Source: Echinometra lucunter (Eukaryota; Echinodermata; Echinoidea; Camarodonta; Echinometridae). From it: a stretch of 64,000 nt of DNA. The position numbers and the translations under genes were made by a program. Of this stretch, positions 47,901 to 59,900 are shown one piece after another. Within the stretch, counting starts at the first letter, position 1; every line of letters begins with the position of its first letter. Where the stretch lies: assembly GCA_029962745.1 (NCBI GenBank), contig CM057161.1, forward strand, positions 7,081,876-7,145,875, in the 5' to 3' direction. The notes under the pieces are model-generated. The model did not search any database, was not told the origin of the DNA, and saw nothing but the letters and a program-made list of their open reading frames with translations.

Positions 47901-50900
47901 GCTTCCTGAATAAACCTGGATGAGGACTCATCAAAGAATCATCTGAAATGCTGTTCGTTGGAAAGCTACTATTAGTGGCAGGTGAATCACACTTTCTATC
48001 CAAGTTTGAGGAAACACTATTGTAACCAGCTTGCTCAATGGTAGTAAGTTCATTCATGCTCCCATCAGATGCACCTAAGCTTTTAAGTAGCTTTTCTCTC
48101 CTACTAGGAGGTGTAGCTAGAAAGAATGCTAGCGTCTCTTCAATTGTAGTCTTCTCATTCTTGGTACTTTCCTGTGAGTTGAACAGAGTTTGGCTTGCAT
48201 GACTGCAGCCATTGAAAGAGTTATCCTGAAGCGACATTGCAGATTGTATGGATGAATGACTTCTACTGCTATCACGGGTTCCAGATGCAAGTTTTGAAGA
48301 TACATTACTGGTATTTTCTATGCATTCATCTATTGTTATCCTGGATTTCAATTCGGCAGCACTATTCATACCAAGTTCAACAGCATCTTGAACAGCTACA
48401 TCCTTCACTTTGATAGCTACCTTTTCTCCTGAGTACTGATCTGGGGCTTTCTTTACAGGTGCATGTTCATTGATGCTGTCATGTCTTTCCTGATTGGCAA
48501 GATGAGGCTTTCCATGATCTATCAAGGGTGAATGTACTGAGGTAGAAGGTGGTCTCTGCAAGTTGTTGGTCATCATGCCATCAGCAGCCTGGTCTGCCTT
48601 GTGATTATCTCTCACTTCAGTACCATTACTGACATCAGAGCGACTGGACTGCTTATCCCCCGGTGCTGATGCTTTGCTCCCCTCTTGTCCACTTTTATCA
48701 CTTTCTCCAACATCCTCTGTTTCCATGGTGAATTCTTCTTCCTGGCTTTCATCTGTTATAGAGGGTAGCTTGATGACCTGCAGGGGTTGAGTCGATCCCT
48801 CATCTCCCTCCTCACAGCTATCCATCTCCACAACAGAACAGCTTTCTTTGAAGAGAACCTTGGCAACATCCTGTCAAAAGTACAAAAAGGGGAATATTTA
48901 ACAGAACAGCCAGTTTGGAAAGAAACCATCTGTCACAAATATTTTGTTGGATGAGGAAATGACATTCTGCAACACATGCTCAGCAACAATTTTCCCACAC
49001 AAATCCAATGCTAACCTACAAGCTTAAAAACTTATTCAAGTCTACATCTTTTACAAAGTAAATCTGGAAAATCGGTTGGGTAATCCAGTGAAATGAATGC
49101 TACTCCGGTGAAAAGGGTGTCTTGTAAGGCATCGTGATTTTCAGTCCCACCATACTCTGTTTGTGTACAAACCAAACTGATCATGTTTCAACATACAGGG
49201 AGTAATTATTCAGAACTAAATGCATTGGAAAGGCATATATCATATCAAAATGAAATCATCAGTCACAAGTTAATGTATCATAATCATGTGATTGGATATT
49301 TTCATGGCATATCTGTTTAATTTTAACCCACAGAGGTACAGTGTCACCTTTAGGAGACGCTTTTGCAGTATCTGTTGGTCTAGAATGCTGGGCATTACAC
49401 ATTATACATGAGCAGAAAGAGAAAAATTCACTGAAAAATTTGAGTCCATTCCCAATGCCATATAGTGTGGCATTCTCGAATCAGAGCAATTTAATTGTAA
49501 CTAGTCATTCCACTCCCTAAATTGGCAATGCAGTGAATATAACATAATCCCTCTTTACATGTTCAAATTGGCAATGTTTGATTAAATTTTACAATTACAA
49601 TTCATTTTGGTTCATGTTATATCCATATTTATTTTTTTCAAACTATGTAAGAGTGGAAGAAAAATAATAGTTGTTGCCAATTTGAGGATTGAAAATGATT
49701 AATCTAGACCTCAAGAAAGCTCTGTACCTCTATGGGTTAATGAAAAGAAATCACAAGCAGTATCTCCAAATCCTTTTCACTCACATGGGTTTGCCAGGTG
49801 TCATCGTGGATGCCTTTCTTGTCAGAGCTAGTGACTGTTTTACTCCCCTTCGTACTCATAGGAGGAGTTGCTAGGGAGCTGGTCCAAGAAAGATCGGAGT
49901 CCTCCGGTTCGGCACCAAGGCTTCTGGATAATCTCTGAGGGGTAGACTGGTGGGGTAATAAGAGAGATTGGTAAAGAAAAAGAGTGATATCCTGAAGGGA
50001 TGGATCTGAGTTGATTTGAAAGCTAAAGGTCAACATTCTGCAACAGGTTGTGTAGAGTGATTTCTTAAACACTATTTGTATATTAAACAACTCCCTAGCA
50101 CGACGATTCCTTTTAAACTTTATTCAAAGCAATTCGCTTTTGAAAAATTTCACTGAAAACCGAATGGACAATTTTCAGGCCATAATCAATCTGGAGTTTC
50201 CTACTGCTTTATCATTTGGAAGTTCTAGGGGTACTGTGTGAATTTTCATACAACGTTCAAAGTGTAAACTTAACATACCAAACGCTGCAGCGGAGTGCTG
50301 CAGGCTCTCTTGTCCCCTGTTCCACACAACGTGGACGGAGTCTTGAAAAGTTGCTTTATGAATATGGGCGTGTCCTTCTGGTGGGTGGGGTTCCAAGTGG
50401 GGAATGGACTGAACTGGATCTCGGTGGGTGGGTCTTGGGGTTCTGCAACCTCCTCCTCATCTTCATCCTCCTCTTCAATGGGTACTGCAGTCGGTGCAGA
50501 GGTGGGTTGGTGCGATGTGATGATTTGCGAATTTGGTGTTGTGTGCATGCTGCTGGGTACTATTTCAAAATGAACACAGAATACAATTTTTTTTTTTCAG
50601 TTTAATAAGTCCTATTAAATCAATATTTATATATAATTTGGAAAAAACAACAACATATTAATAAGAATTTTGAAGCAATAGACCTATCATCACATCCCCC
50701 CCCCCTTCACAGTAAAGAATAATTATGCAGAACTGAGCAGAGTAGGGGTGTGTACTATGAACTTCAGAGTCAAACCTAAAGATTATAAGTGTATGACATT
50801 TTAATATATATGTCTACATGGAAGCATTTGTAGTGTATATGTCCAATTTAAACCAAAAATAGAGTTGCTGTGTCAATAATGGCAATGTCACTACCAATTT

Positions 50901-53900
50901 CAAAGTTTTTCTTCCCTATCTCAAGTTAGTACAGTTTGTTGTTTGATTACATATCAATATGACCTTCACATCTGTTTTAATTAAATCCATGATAAGTAAT
51001 TCAAAGAGAAGCTTTTAATTCTAGGAATTACCCATTCTTTTTTCTTTTTCTTTTTTGTAAGGAAGAATATCATAGTAATAATAGTAATAATAATAATATT
51101 GGATATTTATATAGCGCACATATCCACCTAATAAGGTGCTCAAGGCACTCCCAATATTACCCCGGCTAAGCTAGGCTACCAATTTCAGTGCTCATAGCTT
51201 TCAAGGAATTCCTTCCTGCCGGTACCCATTTTTACGTGGGTAGAGTGTAGCAAAGGACATTAGTGTTGCAGCAGGGATTCGAACCCCGTACCTTGCGGTT
51301 CAAAGCCCAGAGACTTATCCACTGCACCACAACACCTCTACAGAGAGAAAGGTATCCGGAAAGGATGACTCTTCAAATCCCCTCATATTCCAAATAAGAC
51401 TAGAAATAGCTTAAACGTTTAAGCCTAATATTAATGCTACCTTTGTGCGTGGTCCCAAGTATTCATTTCTGTGTGCAGGGCACATGCCTCTTGGGGAAAG
51501 TGAGTAAATTTCTTTATCAATTAGACCATTTCAAAATCTCACATTAGACACCTGTTTTTATGTACAATTATTCTACCTTTCCCAGTGGCTTTGAAAATAA
51601 TTTCTTTCACAATCTAAGCTGCATGACCAGAACTCTTGTTTGTCTTTGTGTCTCCAACTATAAAAGCAAAGGCAACTTTCTCACCTTTCCTGAACCTTTT
51701 CGGTTGAGCGAAAGAAGAAGTGGACTCTTCGTCTGGAGGAGCGTGGCCGTCCGGGTAATCTTTCTGTCTCCTAGCAACAGGGGACAACCCATCAGGAGTG
51801 AACAGCCCCGGGGTGGAGCAGCCTTTGTTCTCTCTTTGGCTTGCTTGTGGAGTTTTGAGAAAGTCCTGGAAAGGAAAATACTGGGATATTATTAAGTAAT
51901 CATTGAGATCAATGAAAATACAAGGCAAATAGCCATAATGTGTCTTGCCACATTTGTGTCCAATCATTCTTGCAGGTAATTGTAATATTTGACCTCATTT
52001 GACCTTTGACCCCCAAATAACATTTAGGTCCCAGTAAGGCATCTACCCTCCAAGTTTGGTTACAAACAGGCAAATGGTCGCAAGTTTCATAATTGCTATG
52101 GACAGACCAATGGACGGACGGACACCGCTAATAAGGATCCTTTGGTCTCACTCCATCTTGGTGGCTAAACAAAAATGAGTGGCCTTACTGATCTACATGT
52201 AACTGATCTTCACATGTGTAATCATGACCATGTAATCAAGAATGATGTGAGTCAAGAGATTGCATATTACTCCTTCAATTTTACATTGCCCCAAACCAGT
52301 AATTTCGTTTAATTCAACATCAACCCATGGCAACTGTGAAGCATGCTGAACTTATTCAGTGACATGTTGCAGTTGACAGCTGACACATGATCTTGTAAAA
52401 TGATATAAATTCATTATCTAAGCTTGGGATTTCAGAGCTTAAATTCAACCAACTGATTTGGGTGCTGAATCCTAAATGACATAATGTAACAACAGGAATC
52501 AGCAAAGATGCTAAAGATAAGCTTGAGTTTTAGGAAAGGTGAAAAATAATTTGTGAGCCTTCTTATTCTTTCCATGTCGGTTAGGAAGAATTTCATAGTA
52601 AAAATGTACCCTAGAAAGGATTGCTCTTCAAATGCCCTCATATTGGAAAAATGACAAGAAAAGCTGATAAGTTTGGGGGGAACCTTCATGCCAGATTTGT
52701 GTGTGGTCCTGTATCCTCATTTCTTGTGCAGTGCAAGTACGTTTGGGGGAAAGTGAGTGAATTTCTTATGAATTCAATAATCTCCAAATCTCACACTAGA
52801 CATCTGTGTTTATATACGACTAATCTAACTCTCCCAGTTGCTCTGGAACAGTTTCTTTTACATTACAGGAGGGGGCGCTGTGGCTCAGTGGATAGAGCAG
52901 TGGTCTCGTAACCGGGAGTACCCGGGTCCGAAACCAAGTGGATGCGCTAATGCCCTTTGGTAAGGTATTAATCCTCATTACCAAGTCCTTCGGAGGGGAC
53001 TTAAAGCCGTCAGTCCCCTGGTTGCTTTACTAACAAGCATACACATGCTTTCTTAGCAGTCAGGTAAATTAACCGTTTAACATTATGATCACATGACCAA
53101 AACTCCAGTTTATCTTTCAACACCCAGGATGTACATGTATTGTCTTTTCAAATGAACTATCATCATACAGGCAAGGCACATCATATTTTGATGCAGTAGA
53201 CAAGTACAGGCAAGTCCTACAATTACAAGTACATGTACATGCTCACCTCCTTTATCCACTTGCTCTCTTCATGTGATGTCCATCTTTCACTGTCGAACCA
53301 GCTGGTGTCTACCTCTCCCAGGGAACTACAGAGGGAGTTCTCTTCTAGGAGGGATGTCAGTGAAGCATTGGAGTGTAGTGAGTGGTGGCTAGATTTGAAG
53401 TCTAGTAAAAGTTTACAGGAATTCAGAAGATAACAGATTAAAGATGCTTGAAAGAAAAGGTTACAGGCAAATGTGAATTTGGAAAGGATAATAGTGAATT
53501 CACGCATCAGTGATGTATCCCAATGCAGATAATTTCTTATTCTTTGTTTTCAATCAATGATTTACGCAAGATATATGGTTTATCATACAAGTAGAAATAG
53601 CACAATTAAGAATTCCCTATCAAAGGCATTCAGAAGTGAAATGTTCTGCAGAGTTTCAAAAATGTACTATGATCAAATATAAATCTAAAGAGCTAAAATT
53701 CTGAACACCTTGGCAATTTCACTGTCACTGAAACTAATGGAATGTTACCATGGATGAAGGAATTGAAATGAATTAATGAACTTTACTGAATTTACTGATT
53801 CATTTGCCATTTTAACAGAAATTCTTCTTCCATTGGTTTACAGTAACAGGCATTTCACAACATAATCATACATCTTGCAGTGAAGTGTACAAACATGAAT

Positions 53901-56900
53901 TAACATGTAACAAAATATCAGAATTAAAGACAAAATGAAGTTTTAACTAAATTACAAAAATAATAACTTTCAATTTATTTAGCACGTAATAATTAACACC
54001 GAATTCTCTATACACTTTACACTGTCAAAGAAAAAAAACACAAGAGTGTTTTTCAGAAATGACAGAGAGAAAAGGAAATTCAGCTCATTGACTCAGCCTT
54101 ACATATGTATGCCCTCTTATAATGTGTGAAGGAATGGAATATCAATTTATGATGATCTTTATAGAAAATGTTCTTTTGAACATATCAGTTACAGTATAAC
54201 TTCTTGGACATCCCTTTGAAACATGTGTTGTAGAATTAACACACGTTCCAATAGGAAGTCCATGAACTTAAAGACTTATGATGGTTTCGAGAAATGCAGC
54301 CAAGGTCTTCTGTGTAAAATGGCTATGGAATGTGAGAATTCAGTTGTAAAGGGGCTCAAGATAGTGGAGAACAATAAACACATAACCCATGTTAAACCGG
54401 AAGCCTACTGGAAGTGGGTGACACCTGTATTAGCCTATGGGAAGGAGAGAATTAAACAGTCAATGGGGTTACAAACTTGCAATATAGCTCACCTTGGACG
54501 AACTGCAATGGACGAAGCCTCAGTTTGGTGTGTTTCTGACAACCATGTGCAACATATCTAGCCTGGGTGCTTTTTGGTGTTGATTCCATTACAGCAACTA
54601 ACGAAAACACTCAAAACCTTTTGATAGTCAAAAACAAGAGTAGCAATTTTTCAGTCAGCTGAGCTGTCTTCAAGTTTTAACATTAGAAGTGAAAAAGCAT
54701 AAAATCATATCCCCTCCCCTCCCCCCCCCCCCAAAAAAAAATAGCATTGAAAGTGAATAGTAGAGCCAAAAGCCTAATTGTAAAATACTGCCAACTTCAC
54801 AAGACTTAAAAATGTTCTGTGCCAGAATAATAAGAAAAAAATATCTAAACGAAGTAGGATTTTTCAGTATTATAATTCCTTCAACTGGGTTTCTACATCA
54901 TCAGGATCATGGAGCATTTGAAGCTGTTTTCAGTTACCATGGTAGCTTGCAAATCAACAATCTTGCTCCTTTGAAACTTAACAGCTTCCTGTATAATCAT
55001 TATAAGGATAATGTTTACATCAGTGGCAGCTAGCCAAAAACCGAGCATAAAGGTGCGTTCAGATATGATGCGACTTTTGAAGTTAGTGCTGCCACATTGT
55101 GCCGGCACATTTTTTGTGTTCAGATATGATGCAACTTTGTGCCGCCACTCATGCTAACGAACATGCATTAACTCTCAAATGAGAGAAAACTTTGTGAAAA
55201 CTTGCACAAACAATCTCATGACAACTTTTTAGGAATTTGATTTGTGCACATTTTTTTTTGCAGCCCGGCAGCAAACCAAAAATAGACCTGTACACAAAAA
55301 TTGTGGTGGCACAATGTGGCGGCACAAAGTCGCATCATAATATCTGAACGCACCTTTAGTGTGGGTGATTACACCCTAGCTGCTGTGTGTACATGTACAT
55401 GTTCGTTTGTAGATCATCAGAGATTTTCATAGACCTGTGAGCTACATGTAATCCAACCAAGATGATGAGGGGAGTGGGTTCTAGCCTTCTCCCCAGGATT
55501 TTTAATACACATGGTGAAAACGTAACGTTCGGCAAGGAGGAAAAATTAACGCATGTAACCAAACGCGTGGCCTTGTTCTGGTTGGGTAACTTTTAATACA
55601 AAAAGTGCCAATGGCAAATGATTGGCTGCACTTTCATGCTAAAATTTACACATGGTGGTATGTCCTCTTCTAATTCACCAGTGGTGGCAAAAGTTTTGTT
55701 TAAATTTCCATACTGGCTTCAGTATGGAAATTGGTATACTGGTCCTAACCGATACCAGTTGATTCCAGTAAAATAAACTGGTTTCAATATGGACATTGGT
55801 ATACTGGTCCTGACTGGTACCAGTTGAACCAATACTTCCAACTGGTAGGGCCTACCAGCTGACAACTGGTATTCCAACTGGGACCACCAGCTGAAATTTC
55901 TCAAGTGGAAACCAGTTGATTCCATACCAATTTCCATATTGAATTGATACACTGGAATCAACTGGTTCACTTAACTGGTACCAGTTCCAGTTGCCTTGAT
56001 CTGGGCCTTATAAACTTTTTTTTTTTAACCTGGGACAGGAATCAATTACAAATAAGTTTCTTATTCAAAATATCTGTACTTACTAAAGAATCAATTCAAA
56101 TGAGTCAACAATCATTGAATTAAAGAATATTAACGCACAAAATAAATGCAAGACAAATGTATGTACGCCTAGGTGACTTTAGTTTGTGTCCAAATATGAT
56201 AATCTTTGATTGCGAAGACATGCTTAATAGTCGGTTAGACAGTCCTATTTAGCTAACAGTGTAATCTAGAAAAGTTCTTTCCACTGAACTTTTTTCTTTG
56301 ATTTAGGCTCCTATATAGTTTGTGAACATTTTCAGCTTGGTTGCCTAAACAGCAACCTTGAGCAATTTGCATAATTTGCATAAATGCGTATAGGTTTTAC
56401 AACGCAAAGACAACTTACACAGAACGTTCAAACTGAATTACGTGCCAGTTGTGTATGTGCAGTGATACGGAACTTCAATAGCGTTGTCAATCTTGTGAAT
56501 TCAACCTTTGATGAAACAAAACAACCTTAATACACACAATCAGATATGGATGTTCATCCAATTAGGGGTTTGTGGGACATGGAAATCATTTCAGTGATAT
56601 TTTTACATTTAGAAATCACGTTTTTGTACTAAGAATCATGTTGATATCAACTTAATATCTGTAAACAACCGTGAGTGTACTTTTTTGCACCTGGAATGTG
56701 AGTAGGCCTGCTCCTAGTGAACCGGTATTAATGCGCGCAGGCAGGTTGGCAGCCTGGTTGGCAGCCTTCTTGTATTGTTTTAGTTCCTTCGGGTGTACTT
56801 CTTCGTGTAATGTTAGCTGTATGGATCGAATCAACGTTATTTGAATACCCTTGCACCACAAGTATGTTTCCAATTCAATTGCACATTTCAAAAAGATGGT

Positions 56901-59900
56901 TTTTTTTATTTTTAATATGATACGATTGTTGCAGACATAGGGTGCATCATGATGTACATAATCTATTTAATTATAAGACTTTGTATTTTGTTAAAATGCT
57001 AGAGCCCAAATATTTTCTACCACTGATATGTGATTCTGTGCATGAACGCTACTTAATTCCGACTAGAATATGGCTGTAGTAAACTTTTTTTTTATAAAGA
57101 TTGGCCTGAACAAAAAATAAAAATACTGCTGTTAGTACCATTCTTGATGAACGTAAGACCAAGTTTTCAATCATTAAGATAACGAAGTTGACATTTCCTT
57201 GATTTTCAGTACTAAACCCTGACCTGTAATTGCCAAAATATGTTTAAACTCTATTCTACATCCCTACGAAACCCCTATATTATGGAAGTATCACACATCA
57301 GAGTACCCCGTTTCGTTTCATCAAAGGTTGAATTCACAAGATTGACAACGCTATTAAATTATTCCGTATCACCGAACATACACAATTAGTCCGTAGTTCA
57401 GTTTACATATTCTGTGTAAGTTATCTTGGGTGGCATATCCTTTATCCATACAGATGTATGCAAATTATGCAAATTGTTCAAGGTTGCTGTTTGGGCAACC
57501 AAGCTGAAAATGTTCATAAACCACATAGGAACCAGGGAAAAAATTAATTTTTTTTTTCAGGGGCTACTCTTTGAGCCCACCCACCCAAATTTTCTACATT
57601 GTATTACAGTTTACATTGAACCCTATGAGAATTTCAGGGGCTCTTTTTTTAGTTTTCCAGGGCTCTTTTTGGCATTTCAGGGGCGAATTTTTTTCCCTAA
57701 CAGGAACCTCAATCAATGAAAAAACTTCAGCGGAAAGAATTTTTCTAGGTTTTTAAATGGTCAAACCGACTACAAACAGTTCAATCAAGTCCAGAAAAAA
57801 TCTTGACCAATCAGAAAAATAACAATTGGAAAACGCAATACGCTGAAGAAAATGGTTCAATAGTTGTGATACAGCTCTATGATGGTAGTCCAGATTCTGC
57901 ACTATTTTTTTCCATCCATCTTAAACATGCACACATCATGTGGCGCTATGCCCTCAGACCGCGATACTCATACCTCACTGATTCACTTACTGCAAAAACG
58001 GGTGTGTGTAACACTATTTCACTGAAATTTATGCAAGTGATTCGATATTTGAAAATATTGTCAGAAATTTTGATTAAATTTTGACAAGTGGAAAATGAGA
58101 TGTCCGTTTGGATACGAAACTGCATTAGCGCCAAAATTCCCTGGACTCGTGTCACATGTCACTTCTTCTTCTCCTTCTTCTTCTTCATCTGGTGTATTCT
58201 CGTACTGGTTTGGCTGGCCGGTGCAGTGTATGTACAGTGCCACATAAAAAGACTACATGATAACTATATGCAGCTAAAAACAACGGTAACCCCTTTCACC
58301 GGAGCTGGATTTCCTGTACCTCCTGCCTAAAGGAGATGGCAGAGGTACGGTTCAGAAGATCTCCAGGAAGCGAGTTCCAAAGTCTTATAGAGTCTGGGAA
58401 AAAAATGACTTCTGGTAGACCAGAGTCCTTGTGAAGGGGATTTGGAATTGTTGTGAATGTCCATGGTGTGATGTTGTTACCCGGAAAAGGTTGGCATGAG
58501 GAATGTCTGTGAGTTGATTTACAATGCAGTACATCAGCATCATCTTGAGTTGTGCTCGGCGTTCTTGGAGAGATGGCCACTGGAGTTCGGTTAGCATCGC
58601 CGTAACACTGCTTGTTCGATGATAATTTCCTGTGACAAAGTGAGCATATCGACGCTGGACTATTTCCAGTCTCTGGATGTTGTCTTGGGTACATGTATGT
58701 GGATTCCACACCGTGCTGGCATACTCAAGGATGGGTTGTACTAGTGTGATGTAGCACAGTGCTTTAGTCTTCCTCTGGCAGGGTCTGATGTTTCGCTGCA
58801 GAAATGCGCTGATGCTGCTTGCCTTCTTGGTGACAGTTTTGATGTGGTGGGTTCAGTTCATGTTGTTCTTGAGATGAATGCCAAGATATTTTGCAGTGTC
58901 TGCTTTCTCAAGAACTTGCTCATGGATGATGTATGATCACTCAACAGGCCTCCTTTTGTTTGTGACCCTGAGAACCTGGCACTTCTTGGGATTGAATTCC
59001 ATTAGCCAGTTTCTTTCCTATTTTGGCAAGGCATCCAGGTCCTTTTGGAGCAGTCTTGAGTCAGCATCCCAGTTGATCTTGCGATAGAGCATACAATCGT
59101 CTACAAAGAGACGTACAGTGCAGTTTGGAGAAACATGCTCAGGTAGGTCATCGATGAACAGAAGAAAGAGAAGCCCGCCTAACACACTACCCTGCGGTAC
59201 TCCTGAAGTGACTTTGGCAGTGCCTGATGTTGATCCTTCAAGGAGTACTTGCTGGCTCCGATTATGTAGGAAGTCAGTGATCCATCTATGGGTGCTGCCC
59301 CTGATGCCATAATGTTGAAGCTTGTAAAGGAGACAAGCATGGGGATCCTTGTCAAATGCTTTTGAGAAGTCGAGGAGGATGACATCATGCTGCTGTTTGT
59401 CGTAATCCCTTTGGCAAGGTCTTGGATGGCAAGAATGAGCTGGGACTCACAAGATCAGCATTTTTTAAATCCATGCTGAGCATCAGAGAGGGCATTCTTG
59501 GCTTCAAGGTGATCCATAATGGCACCGCAGATAATATGCTCTACAACTTTACAAGAGACTGATGTCAGCGAGATGGAGCGGTAGTGTATTTTAAAATTCA
59601 GCCTTCCCTTTACTGGCTTTAGTTACATGTACACTGTAGGCTACATGATGTATGATGTAGAAATGACCAAGAAATCATGGATTACGATTAGATATTCCAC
59701 TCATCATGCTCATAAATTAAAATTTGCAAAAAATTTAGTCATCCCATCAAAGGGGCTAGAAGTGACTACTGTCGTTAAGTTTGACCTCAAATCGGTTAAA
59801 TTTACAAAATGTTTTCAATGTTTTCACAAAATTCAGGAATCAGGTAGATTAATTTCCTCCCTACGACTGAAGATGTCTATGATTTTGACTCGTTATTCTT

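Noticed and set aside
51275..51346. Possible tRNA gene on the minus strand
   Set aside because: Good B-box, but it is fused to the SINE body shared with 25598-26175 and lacks a closed cloverleaf.
52868..52945. Possible tRNA gene
   Set aside because: A- and B-box-like motifs are present, but the acceptor stem is poor and the same unit with a non-tRNA body recurs at 46846-47035, so it is a SINE.
54223..54561. 112-codon plus-strand frame in intron 1
   Set aside because: No recognisable motif, no splice or promoter context, and a chance length for AT-rich sequence.
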